Source: Sphaerotilus sp. | GTDB lineage: Bacteria > Pseudomonadota > Gammaproteobacteria > Burkholderiales > Burkholderiaceae_C | DNA length: 64,000 nt | NCBI RefSeq assembly: GCF_013299175.1 | Contig: NZ_JAAFKF010000001.1 | Coordinates: forward strand, 48,836 to 112,835 | Direction: 5' to 3' | Shown here: positions 34,301 to 45,832 of the stretch, piece after piece | How positions within the stretch are numbered: the stretch's first letter is position 1 | Layout of the letters: each line of letters starts with the position of its first letter | Notes under the pieces: model-generated | Told to the model about the DNA's origin: nothing | What the model saw: the letters and a program-made list of their open reading frames with translations, nothing else | The model's database searches: none | Position numbers and translations under genes: made by a program

Positions 34301-34963
34301 CGCCCGCGTGGCGGTGAAGGGTTTGGCCTTGGCGGCGGAATCAAACGCGGTGCCATCCAGGTTGAACGCCAGCCGGGGCGTGACCTCGATGTCGATCTGC
34401 GACGGCAGGTTCGACAGGAAGGGCACGGCGAGCGTCAGGTCTTTGAGCACATGCTGGCGCTGCAGCGGCTGGTCATCGAACACGACGTGGCCGCCACGCA
34501 GTTGCACGTTGTAGAGCGCGAACTGCGCGGGTTTCGATTCAGGCTTCTCGGGCGTCGGCGTGCTGAACCGGGCGATCAGGTCGTCGATGTCGTAGTGGCC
34601 CTCGGCGGTGCGGGTCAGGCGGACCTCGGGCTGGTCGATCTCCAGCGCGGTCAGCACGGGCGCGAGGTTCACCAGCGAGCGCAGGTCGGCGTCGGCGTGG
34701 AGCTTGGCGATCTTCAGCAGCGGCTCGGTGGACGCGCTGCCGGGCGCGGCGCCGATGGTGAGCTGCTCGGCGGTCAGCGCCAGCGTCCACGGCTTGAAGT
34801 CGATCCGCCCGACCTGCACTGGGCGACCGAGGGCCACGCTGGCGCGCTGCTCGGTCTGCGATTTCAGCAGCGGCGGCACGCCCAGCCACGCCACACCTGC
34901 CAGCACGGCCAAGGCCAGCAAGCTCCAACCGATCCATTTCGCCACTTTCAACATTCGCTGCAC
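31301..34963 (-). CDS. AsmA/DUF748 envelope protein
   Basis: A 1220-residue protein with one N-terminal membrane anchor (about 8-30) and a long periplasmic body made of AsmA-like repeats: domain starts at ASVALGRPVQVGRIDFKPW, mid domains with LELTPLSPYAGKYAGYGIERG, and near the C-terminus an OmpA-like segment VVTFEPGTAVLTPEG. Members bridge the periplasm and are thought to carry lipids to the outer membrane. The large size and Ala/Pro linkers are normal for the family. A second ATG three codons downstream is possible. Confidence 0.85.
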   Translation of the reverse strand: MQRMLKVAKWIGWSLLALAVLAGVAWLGVPPLLKSQTEQRASVALGRPVQVGRIDFKPWTLALTAEQLTIGAAPGSASTEPLLKIAKLHADADLRSLVNLAPVLTALEIDQPEVRLTRTAEGHYDIDDLIARFSTPTPEKPESKPAQFALYNVQLRGGHVVFDDQPLQRQHVLKDLTLAVPFLSNLPSQIDIEVTPRLAFNLDGTAFDSAAKAKPFTATRATEAQFKLAPFDLAPWLGYWPDALPVKLQKGSLQTDLALHFDTPATGTPHLRVTGTFGARDLALTDRGGAALVGWEALDVALRDVQPLARQITLGAVTLDGLALDVSRDAQGRLSLQQIAGPANATPASATDSAVAPEWQVKVESLALQNTRVHWRDATTQPAATLTLQGLDLETGAVQWPLVAPIPLKLSATLHGPGADAPAQGKLTAQGEAGERSARVDLQIERLALAALQPYLNATLKPQLGGALSASGQLRWVAAVDPQPAQLQLDLKQATIEALQLSDRNTPLVALATLGKLQLDSAAIDLHAHTVALDRVQIDRLDTRLARSTKGEWNVLQWSVPQPPSPPASPPWQVTLKDAQLRDGRLQFADAQVATPVQLDIAQLTVGLQNLALRGDQLTTPLRWQLGANVTPATATGAPAAKGKGPVVRTLDGRGELSLAPLRLASKLKVQNFPVHALEPYFGEALGLSLLRANLGYDGDLALQDGPTGLNVTLKGDGRVGDVQLHTRRTAQHTSDELLRWQALTLQGLDVVLKPPQKPRVVIGALGLNDFYSKLVITEEGRFNLQDVGPAPATAPDATASAPAPATPASAPAKASELPIDLTITATRLSNGRVDFTDRFIRPNYSADLSELQGTLGALRAGTREMADITLRGKVARTGTLDLSGQINPTANPPVMDLRARAADLELTPLSPYAGKYAGYGIERGKLTMEVAYRITPEGQLTATNKLVLNQLTFGERVESPTATQLPVLLAVALLKDRNGVIDLDLPIGGSLNDPQFSVFGLVLKVIGNVLTKAITAPFSLLSGGGGDDLSVVTFEPGTAVLTPEGQAAVGKVVQSLLDRPALRLTLTGHADGLTERVAYQRAAVEQQVQALWRQEREKAGDAPEVAADAVPTPADRVRLLDALLRQPARTAAAAKPAARASAPATAASRPADADPAAVLADAVPVTPDTWRTLAAQRGEAVRDALLARQLPNERLFLAAPKTQADTSGKPRAELTLSAH

Positions 34964-35063
34964 AGCGCCTCGCTTGTTGTCGAAACAACGTTGAACAGGG
35001 AACCATGGTGCCTCAAGTGGGTGCGGCTTGACGCCCCCACTTCACCTCCCGACAATGCGGCCA

Positions 35064-35176
35064 CGCTCCGGGGTGCCCCGGGTCGGCAGTTCTTCACTGA
35101 CTGCGGCCCGACGTGCTGAGATGGTCGAAAGACCGAACCCGCTGTACTTGACCCGGTTAGTACCGGCGTAAGAAGA
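35064..35176 (+). promoter_or_regulatory. TPP (THI-box) riboswitch aptamer
   Basis: Conserved TPP aptamer parts are present in order: GGGGTGCC at 35070-35077, a variable P3 hairpin (GTCGG...CCGAC with CAGT-TTCTTC-ACTG inside), CTGAGA at 35116-35121, then ACCCGCTGTACTTGACCCGG, TTAGTACCGGCGTA. Upstream of thiC. TPP binding is expected to reduce thiC expression. Confidence 0.93.
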
Positions 35177-35218
35177 GCCCGCACCAGACCACATGGCGTC
35201 CGACCCTGGATCGCCGGC

Positions 35219-38240
<3,022 letters not shown>

Positions 38241-38244
38241 CCCC

Positions 38245-38451
38245 ATGACGTTCACCGTGATCCTCAATGGCGAGCCGGTCGAGTTGCCCGACGGCACCAC
38301 GCTGGCCGCCCTCATCGCGCAGCGCGGCCTGTCGCCCGAGGCGGTCGGCACGGCGGTCAACGGCCGCCATGTGCTGCGCGCCGCCCGCGCCGAGCGGGTG
38401 CTGACCGACGGCGACACCGTCACGCTGTTCCAACCCATCGTCGGAGGCTGA
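38245..38451 (+). CDS. thiS: sulfur carrier protein ThiS
   Basis: A 68-residue ubiquitin-like carrier ending in the required Gly-Gly (PIVGG). It brings sulfur as a thiocarboxylate to ThiG. Four bp from thiO and four bp before thiG. Confidence 0.95.
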   Translation: MTFTVILNGEPVELPDGTTLAALIAQRGLSPEAVGTAVNGRHVLRAARAERVLTDGDTVTLFQPIVGG

Positions 38452-38455
38452 GGCC

Positions 38456-39271
38456 ATGAACCTCGCGCTGAACCCATCCCCGTGGACCGCCTACGGCGTC
38501 ACGCTCCACAGCCGCCTGCTGCTCGGCACCGCCGGCTACCCGTCGCCCCAGGCGCTGCACGAGGCCATCGTGGCTTCGGGTACCGAGGTGGTCACGGTCG
38601 GCCTGCGCCGCATCCACGCCGGTGCCTCGGGTGCTGGCGACAACGGCCACATCGCCGCGATCCAGTCCGCCCTGCGCGAACGCGGTGCCCGGCTGCTGCC
38701 CAACACCGCCGGCTGCCGCACCGCCCGCGAGGCGATCGAGCTGTCGCACCTGGCCCGCGAGCTGTACGGCACGCCGTGGATCAAGCTCGAAGTCGTCGGC
38801 GACGAACAGACGCTGCAGCCCGACCCATGGGAGCTGGTCACGGCGGCGGAACAGCTCATCCGCGACGGCTTCGCGGTCTTCCCGTACTGCACCGACGACC
38901 TTGTCACCTGCCAGCGCCTGCTCGATGTGGGTTGCGAGGTGCTGATGCCGTGGGGCGCGCCGATCGGCTCCGGTCAGGGGCTGATCAACCCGTGGGCGCT
39001 GCGCACGCTGCGCGAACGCTGGCCGGACGTGCCGATGGTGGTGGACGCCGGCATCGGTTCACCCGCGCACGCGGTGCAGGCGATGGAGCTGGGCTATGAC
39101 GCGGTGCTGCTGAACTCGGCGGTGTCGCAGGCGCGCGAGCCGGTGCGGATGGCGGCGGCGTTCGGTGCGGCCGTGCAGGCGGGGCGGCTCGGGCATGAAG
39201 CTGGCGTGATGGCGCCGCAGGCGATGGCGGTGGCGACCACGCCGGTCGGCGGCCGGCCTTTCCTGCTATGA
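38456..39271 (+). CDS. thiG: thiazole synthase ThiG
   Basis: A 271-residue TIM-barrel enzyme. The Schiff-base lysine lies in WIKLEVVGDEQTLQPDP (about residue 104), and phosphate-binding GGIGSPAHA-type segments (DAGIGSPAHA) are present. It forms the thiazole phosphate from DXP, ThiS-thiocarboxylate and iminoglycine. Overlaps thiDE by 4 bases. Confidence 0.96.
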   Translation: MNLALNPSPWTAYGVTLHSRLLLGTAGYPSPQALHEAIVASGTEVVTVGLRRIHAGASGAGDNGHIAAIQSALRERGARLLPNTAGCRTAREAIELSHLARELYGTPWIKLEVVGDEQTLQPDPWELVTAAEQLIRDGFAVFPYCTDDLVTCQRLLDVGCEVLMPWGAPIGSGQGLINPWALRTLRERWPDVPMVVDAGIGSPAHAVQAMELGYDAVLLNSAVSQAREPVRMAAAFGAAVQAGRLGHEAGVMAPQAMAVATTPVGGRPFLL

Positions 39272-40920
39272 CTCACCCGATTGTCTGGAGCGTCGCCGGC
39301 AACGACAGCGGCGGTGGCGCCGGCCTGAGCGCCGATGCGCGCGCTGCTGAAGGCTGTGCGGTCCACCTCTGCCCGGTCGTCGCGTCGATCACGGCGCAGA
39401 ACTCGCTCGGCGTGCAGTGCGTCGTGCCGGTGGCACCCGAGGTGCTCGGTGCGCAGCTCGCGGCGCTGGCGGACGACCTGCGCCCGGCGGTCATCAAGAC
39501 GGGACTGATCGGCAGCGTGGACGGTGTGGCCGTGCTGGCGCGCTGGCTGCGCCGGTTCGATGCGGACGGCGGCACGCGGGTGCGGCTGGTGATCGATCCG
39601 GTGCTGGGCGCGAGCGCGGGTGGTGCGGCGTTCGCGGATGCGGCCTTGATCGACGCCTACCGCACGCACCTGCTGCCCCGCGCCGATCTCGTCACGCCGA
39701 ACCGGCGCGAAGCGGCGCGGCTGCTGGGCGTGCCGGAGGCGGCGACACTGGCAGAAGTGCCCGCACAAGCGGCTGCGCTGCGCGCACTGGGCGCGGCGGC
39801 GGTCTGCATCACCGGCGGCGACAGCGTGGATGGCGCCGACGCCCTCGACTGGCTCGACACGCCGCATGCCCGTGGCTGGCTGGCGCTGCCGCGGCTGGAC
39901 GTTCGGCACACGCACGGCACGGGCTGCACGTTTGCGACCACGGCTGCTGCGGCGATGGCGCGCGGTTTTGTCACCGCCGACGCACTGGTGCTGGCCAAGA
40001 TGGCGACGACCGCAGGGCTGGCGATCGGCCATGCGGCGGGGCAGGGGGTCGGACCGGTCGGCTTCGACGCCGGCTTTGCGTCGGAGGCCCGTTGGCTGCC
40101 GCGGCTGGGCTGCGACGAGACGCCGGTGTCCGGGACCAGCGGTGCGGCGCTGCCCTGGCCGTCCGGGCTGTACGCGATCGTGGATGCCGCTGCACAGGCC
40201 GAACCGCTGCTTGCCGCTGCCGAGCCGTTGCTGTGTGCGCTGCAACTGCGCATCAAGCGGGTGGCGCACGCGGTGCTGGACGACCGTGCCTTTGCCGCCG
40301 AAGTGTGCGCCCAGATCGACTGGACGCTGGCCCGCGCGGCCCCCTTGCCCGCCGAGGCGCGGCCGGTGATCGTCGTCAACGACCACCACGCGCTGGTGCT
40401 CGACGCGATCGACGCCGGGACAATCGATCCAGCGGACATCGCGCTGCACCTCGGGCAGGAGGACGTGCTGGCGCTGGGCGCGGACGGTCGGGCGCGGCTG
40501 GCTGCCGTGCAGGCGCGCGGGCTGCGGCTGGGGGTGAGTTCGCACAGCCTGTGGGAGCTGTGCCGGGCGGCGGCGCTGGCGCCGTCGTATGTCGCCTGTG
40601 GCCCGGTCTGGGCGACGACGACCAAGGACATGCCCTGGCACCCGCAAGGTCTGCACAACCTGCGGTGGTGGGCGGCGATGGCGCCGGTGCCGGTGGTGGG
40701 CATCGGCGGGCTGCTGGTGACGGCGCAGGTCGAGGCGGTGGCGGGCAGCGGGGCCGCGTGTGCCTGTCTCGTGCGGGCGCTGGCGACACGGCCGGGCGAG
40801 TCCGAACCGGTGGCCGAGCGGCTGGCGGCGGCGGTGGCCGCATGGCGCTGTGGCGTCGCTGCGGTCAAGCAGTCTGCGCCGGACTGGCCGCGGCCGAGTC
40901 TCGGTCCGTCGATCGCCTGA
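39268..40920 (+). CDS. fused HMP-P kinase / thiamine-phosphate synthase (ThiD-ThiE)
   Basis: A 550-residue fusion. Residues 1 to about 270 are ThiD: SVAGNDSGGGAGLSADARA at the start and HTHGTGCTFATTAAAAMARG near 217 are the substrate and anion-hole motifs. Residues 285-540 are ThiE: LQLRIK, VIVVNDHHAL, HLGQEDV, GVSSHS, YVACGPVWATTTK and VVGIGG. It phosphorylates HMP-P and couples the pyrophosphate to thiazole phosphate. NDHHAL differs from the usual NDR/xxxAL, and ATTTK from PTxTK, but the key lysine and threonines remain. Confidence 0.9.
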   Translation: MTHPIVWSVAGNDSGGGAGLSADARAAEGCAVHLCPVVASITAQNSLGVQCVVPVAPEVLGAQLAALADDLRPAVIKTGLIGSVDGVAVLARWLRRFDADGGTRVRLVIDPVLGASAGGAAFADAALIDAYRTHLLPRADLVTPNRREAARLLGVPEAATLAEVPAQAAALRALGAAAVCITGGDSVDGADALDWLDTPHARGWLALPRLDVRHTHGTGCTFATTAAAAMARGFVTADALVLAKMATTAGLAIGHAAGQGVGPVGFDAGFASEARWLPRLGCDETPVSGTSGAALPWPSGLYAIVDAAAQAEPLLAAAEPLLCALQLRIKRVAHAVLDDRAFAAEVCAQIDWTLARAAPLPAEARPVIVVNDHHALVLDAIDAGTIDPADIALHLGQEDVLALGADGRARLAAVQARGLRLGVSSHSLWELCRAAALAPSYVACGPVWATTTKDMPWHPQGLHNLRWWAAMAPVPVVGIGGLLVTAQVEAVAGSGAACACLVRALATRPGESEPVAERLAAAVAAWRCGVAAVKQSAPDWPRPSLGPSIA

Positions 40921-40955
40921 CGCCTGACGCCACCCGACGGGAGTCGCCGCCGTGT

Positions 40956-42284
40956 TCAGCGGCTGCTGGGCGGATGGGTCAGCACCGAGCGGCCCTGGTG
41001 CCCGGCGCACCAGGCGCGCACCTGCTCGGCGGGCATGGCCTTGCCGCTGGCGTTGCCCTGCGCGCCGTCGCAGCCCAGCTCGCCCAGCCAGGCGAGGGTG
41101 CCCAGATCGTCCACCCCGTCGGCGACCACCCGTGCGCCCCAGCCGCGTGCCAGTGCCATCAGGGCGCGCACGACCGCAGCCCGCTGCTCCATCCTTGGCA
41201 GCAGGGACAGCGCCCCCACGTCGAACCGGAATTCGCTCACCGGGTCCAGCCCGGCCAGCGCCACATGCAGGCTCAGGCCCGAGCCGCCGTCGTGGATGGC
41301 CAGCGCCACGCCCGCCTGGGTCAGCGCCTCGATGACATCGCCGCCGCGCTGGGCGATGGCGGCGGCGTGGGCTTCGACCATGAAATGCCGCGCTGGCCAG
41401 CGGTGGCGGTCGAGCAGGTCCAGCAGCGTCTGTGCCAGCCCCGGCTCGTCCAGCAGCCGGCCCGGCAGCGGCAGCGACAGCCGCTGGACCAACCCCTGCT
41501 GGCGCCACGGCACCGCGTGGCGCAGCGCCACATCGGTGACGGCCAGCAGATGGGCGACCAGCTCCTTGCGGCTCGTCTGGCCGGCACCGCCCATCTCGGT
41601 CGGGGAGAAATCGTCCTGTGCCGGAGACAGTCCCTGGGTCGAGATCTGCAGCCGCGCAACACCGCCTTCGCGCAGATCCAGCACGGGCTGGAACACGGCG
41701 CGGGCGTTGCCATCGGCGGTGGTGGTGTAACCGGATGGTGTCGGAGCGGAGCGTGGTTCGAACAAGGCGGTGATCACCTGCGCTTGCCGCGCCTGGTCCA
41801 GCGCACTGCGGGCCTGCACGAGCAGGGTGTCGGCGTCGTGTGCGTGCCGCGGGCACAGCACCACGCCGATGTGGACCTGCACCCGGTCGGAGAACTCGGC
41901 CGCGATCTTCTGGCCCATGGCCATCAACCCCGCCACCGACGGGTTGCCCGGCAGCAGCGCCGCGAAGTCGCAGGGACTCATGCGCGAGAAGCTGTCGGTG
42001 CGCCGGCTGAGGCGGTGGAGCTGGCGGGCGAGCTGCTGCATCACGGTCTCCATCGCGCTGGCGGACATGCCGGGGATGGCCGGGCTGGTGCCGATGTACA
42101 TGAGCGCGAAGGCCGACCCACCGCGCGCCACGCCCGCAGTGGCCTGCCCGAGGCGGTCGAGCAGCAAGTCGCGGTGGGGCAGTCCGGTGCGGGCGTCGAT
42201 GAGGCCGAGCTGCCGCATGGTGGCGTCGTGGTCCTCCGCGAGCAGGGGGCCGTTTTCCATGACCACGATGCGCAATTGATTCAT
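40956..42284 (-). CDS. degenerate GGDEF-EAL protein, probably non-catalytic
   Basis: A 442-residue cytoplasmic protein (start at 42284, MNQLRIVVMENG; a longer frame upstream has no coding signature). A diguanylate-cyclase-like region (about 25-185) has SPCDF (about 102-106) in place of GGDEF. The EAL-like region (195-435) has RLQ where EAL should be, AIHDGGSGLS instead of [10 protein letters not shown] (about 328), and VVADGVDD instead of VVAEGVE. All metal ligands I can place are changed, so catalysis is unlikely. It may bind c-di-GMP or a protein partner. Terminates 35 bp from the thi operon in convergent orientation. Confidence 0.82.
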   Translation of the reverse strand: MNQLRIVVMENGPLLAEDHDATMRQLGLIDARTGLPHRDLLLDRLGQATAGVARGGSAFALMYIGTSPAIPGMSASAMETVMQQLARQLHRLSRRTDSFSRMSPCDFAALLPGNPSVAGLMAMGQKIAAEFSDRVQVHIGVVLCPRHAHDADTLLVQARSALDQARQAQVITALFEPRSAPTPSGYTTTADGNARAVFQPVLDLREGGVARLQISTQGLSPAQDDFSPTEMGGAGQTSRKELVAHLLAVTDVALRHAVPWRQQGLVQRLSLPLPGRLLDEPGLAQTLLDLLDRHRWPARHFMVEAHAAAIAQRGGDVIEALTQAGVALAIHDGGSGLSLHVALAGLDPVSEFRFDVGALSLLPRMEQRAAVVRALMALARGWGARVVADGVDDLGTLAWLGELGCDGAQGNASGKAMPAEQVRAWCAGHQGRSVLTHPPSSR

Positions 42285-42492
42285 GAAATGCAGTCCGGCG
42301 GAGGAGCGTCTAGGGATGGAAAAAATGCTAACACAGGCATTCGGACTCGCTAGAAACGAAATCGTTCCAGGCTGGGCTATCAGGTGCGCTTCATAAAATA
42401 TGTGAACATTTTCACGATAGTAGGCACACCAAACGGAGTTACAAAACGTAACTGCTGACGCGACGGGTCGGATCGGACCGAGGAGGTGTGCC
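42285..42492. promoter_or_regulatory. divergent promoter region with CRP-like site
   Basis: A 208-bp AT-rich gap. TGTGA-N6-TCACG at 42401-42416 resembles the CRP/Vfr-type site TGTGA-N6-TCACA. An inverted repeat AGTTAC / GTAACT spaced by 5 bases is at 42437-42453. A strong GAGGAGGT ribosome site precedes the plus-strand gene. Confidence 0.5.
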
Positions 42493-43605
42493 ATGGGTGT
42501 TCTGGGTCAAATGGGGTGGCTGGGTGTGCTGCTGGGTGGATTGGTGGGTGGGCTGCTGGGGAGCGTGCTCCAGACGCTGCGGTTGCGCCAGTTGCATCTG
42601 GTCGAGATCGACGCCTTGCACCGGCGCTGCTGGGCCGAGCAGGACCGTTGGCTGGAGGAGCACGAGGCCCGACTCGACACCGCGGAGCAGGACCGCGTGG
42701 CGGCGCTGGCGCAGGCGCAGGCCGCTGTGCAGGCGTGTGATCTGGCCAGCGAGGTCCACACGCAGGCCATGGACCGCGTGCGGCGCGAGATGGACGGCGC
42801 CCGCGTCGGCTACTGCCAGGCCGAGCAGGCGCTGTGCCAGCAACTGCTGTCGATGGAGCGCCAGGTGGCCGGCGAGCGCACGGCGCACCGGCGCGAGATC
42901 CAGGCGCTGCGGATGCAGTGCGACGAGCTGGGCGAGCGGCTGGCCGCCGAGCGCCAGATGGAGCGCATCGACGTGGACCGCCACCAGCAGGTCTGCGAGG
43001 CACGGGATGGGCTGCGTGCCGAGGTGGTGAAGCTGCTGGACCTGCTCGACCAGTCGGACACGGCGCAGGCCGCCTTGCAGCACCGCGCCAATGTGCTGGA
43101 GCAGCAGATGGCGCTCGGCCAGCGCCAGCTCGAAGAGGTGCGGCAGGCGCTGGAGCGTGAGCGCAGCCGCAGCCCCGTGATGCGCCCCGTGGCCCAGGCG
43201 GCGCTCACGACCATCGCGACGGTGGCACGGGCCGCCAACGCGCACCCGCCCAGCGCACCTGGTGCCAGCGGGCTGCGCGCCTTCGAACGCCAGCCGGACA
43301 GCCCGCCGCCGGACAACCTGCTGCGCATCCACGGCATCGGACCCGCCAACCAGACCTGGCTCAACCGCTGCGGGGTCTGGTACCTGTGGCAGATCGCGGG
43401 CTGGAAGGCGCCGGAGCAGCAGTGGGTGGCCGGGCACCTGCCGCGCTTCGGTCGCCGCATCTACCGCGAGAACTGGGTCGGACAGGCCAAGGCTTTGCTG
43501 GACGAGCAGCGCGGCGAGCGGCGGGTCTACCCCGCACAACTGCCCCCCGGCCTGCCTGACCGGCGGCTCAATGCCCGCGAGACGCGCGAGCTGGCCGCGG
43601 CCTGA
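42493..43605 (+). CDS. membrane-anchored coiled-coil protein with C-terminal helix-hairpin-helix
   Basis: A 370-residue protein. One N-terminal membrane helix (about 7-28, glycine-rich WLGVLLGGLVGGLLG) is followed by a long coiled coil (about 38-225), a linker, then a helix-hairpin-helix-like domain DNLLRIHGIGPANQTWLNRCGVWYLWQIAGW (about 272-302), the pattern found in proteins with a DKxxxIxGIG fold that bind DNA or other polymers. The C-terminus is basic and ends at a gene convergent with the metacaspase, 16 bp away. No known function. Confidence 0.75.
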   Translation: MGVLGQMGWLGVLLGGLVGGLLGSVLQTLRLRQLHLVEIDALHRRCWAEQDRWLEEHEARLDTAEQDRVAALAQAQAAVQACDLASEVHTQAMDRVRREMDGARVGYCQAEQALCQQLLSMERQVAGERTAHRREIQALRMQCDELGERLAAERQMERIDVDRHQQVCEARDGLRAEVVKLLDLLDQSDTAQAALQHRANVLEQQMALGQRQLEEVRQALERERSRSPVMRPVAQAALTTIATVARAANAHPPSAPGASGLRAFERQPDSPPPDNLLRIHGIGPANQTWLNRCGVWYLWQIAGWKAPEQQWVAGHLPRFGRRIYRENWVGQAKALLDEQRGERRVYPAQLPPGLPDRRLNARETRELAAA

Positions 43606-43621
43606 GGCCGGGTGGTGCTGC

Positions 43622-44578
<957 letters not shown>

Positions 44579-44854
44579 GACAGCAACCCGTGGTGAAGAA
44601 TCCAGAATGTGATGGATTCATCACCTGTGGCACGGCGTCCAGTGCCGCCTCGGCGTGCAGTGTTCACGGCATTGCAACCGAATTCTGCGACCTGCACCCG
44701 TTCCCTGGCGCCCGGGACACGCCGCGTAGAATCGACCACCGGGCCCAAATTCTGCGGCCCGGTCTGTACCGTTCGACCGGGTCTCAGGTCAAGCGCTCGC
44801 AGCTTCGTGGCCGCACTGCCTCCCGCGGCCCGCATCTCCGAGAGCCTTTTCCCC
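44579..44854. promoter_or_regulatory. divergent region of metacaspase and guaC
   Basis: A 276-bp gap. The perfect inverted repeat GTGATG-GATT-CATCAC is at 44609-44624, close to the metacaspase start. A 7-bp hairpin CCCGGTC / GACCGGG is at about 44758-44780 in the guaC leader. No purine riboswitch motif is visible. Confidence 0.4.
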
Positions 44855-45832
44855 ATGGACATCTTCGACTACGACAACGTCCTGCTCCTGCCCCGGCGCT
44901 GCCGCGTGGACAGCCGCAGCGCGTGCGACACGGCGGTGGAGTTCGGCGGTCGCCGCTTCCATCTGCCGGTGGTGCCCGCCAACATGAAGACAGTGCTGGA
45001 CGCGCCGCTGGCCGCCTGGCTCGCCGCCAACGGCTACTTCTACGTGATGCACCGGTTTGATCTGGACAACGTGGCCTTCGCGCGGTCGATGCGTGCGCAG
45101 GGCCTGTTCGTCTCGCTGAGTTCAGGGGTCAAGCCGGCCGACATGGCGGTGGTGGACCAGCTCGCCGCCGAGGGCGTGGGCGCCGACTACATCACCATCG
45201 ACATCGCCCACGGCCACGCCGACAGCGTGCGCCGCATGATCGAGCACATCAAGGCGAAGCTGCCGAACACCTTCGTGATCGCCGGCAACGTCGGCACGCC
45301 CGAGGCGGTGATCGACCTGGAGGCCTGGGGTGCGGACGCGACCAAGATCGGCATCGGCCCCGGCAAGGTCTGCATCACGCGGCTGAAGACCGGCTTCGGC
45401 ACGGGTGGCTGGCAGCTTTCGGCGCTGAAGTGGTGCGCCCGCGTGGCGACGAAGCCGATGATCGCGGACGGCGGCATCCGCCACCACGGCGACATCGCCA
45501 AGAGCGTGCGCTTCGGGGCGGCGATGGTGATGATCGGCTCGCTGTTCGCCGGCCACGAGGAGTCACCGGGCCAGACGGTCGAGGTCGATGGCAAGCTCTA
45601 CAAGGAGTACTACGGCTCGGCCAGCGACTTCAACAAGGGCGAGTACCGCCACGTCGAGGGCAAGCGCATCCTGGAGCCGGTCAAGGGCAAGCTGGCCGAC
45701 ACGCTGCGCGAGATGCGTGAAGACCTGCAAAGCTCCATCTCCTACGCGGGCGGTACCCGGCTGGTGGACATCCGCCGCGTCAACTATGTGATTCTGGGTG
45801 GAGATAACGCGGGTGAGCATCTGCTGATGTGA
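44855..45832 (+). CDS. guaC: GMP reductase
   Basis: A 325-residue IMPDH/GMPR-family enzyme (no CBS domains), matching GuaC2-type length. Active-site cysteine is in [25 protein letters not shown] and [19 protein letters not shown] are family segments. Converts GMP to IMP with NADPH in purine salvage. The start ATG at 44855 fits [16 protein letters not shown]. Its last 53 bases overlap the opposite-strand CHASE2 gene. Confidence 0.93.
   Translation: MDIFDYDNVLLLPRRCRVDSRSACDTAVEFGGRRFHLPVVPANMKTVLDAPLAAWLAANGYFYVMHRFDLDNVAFARSMRAQGLFVSLSSGVKPADMAVVDQLAAEGVGADYITIDIAHGHADSVRRMIEHIKAKLPNTFVIAGNVGTPEAVIDLEAWGADATKIGIGPGKVCITRLKTGFGTGGWQLSALKWCARVATKPMIADGGIRHHGDIAKSVRFGAAMVMIGSLFAGHEESPGQTVEVDGKLYKEYYGSASDFNKGEYRHVEGKRILEPVKGKLADTLREMREDLQSSISYAGGTRLVDIRRVNYVILGGDNAGEHLLM

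Noticed and set aside
44700-44854. Purine-type riboswitch before guaC
   Set aside because: A hairpin is present but none of the conserved purine-aptamer loop motifs could be found.
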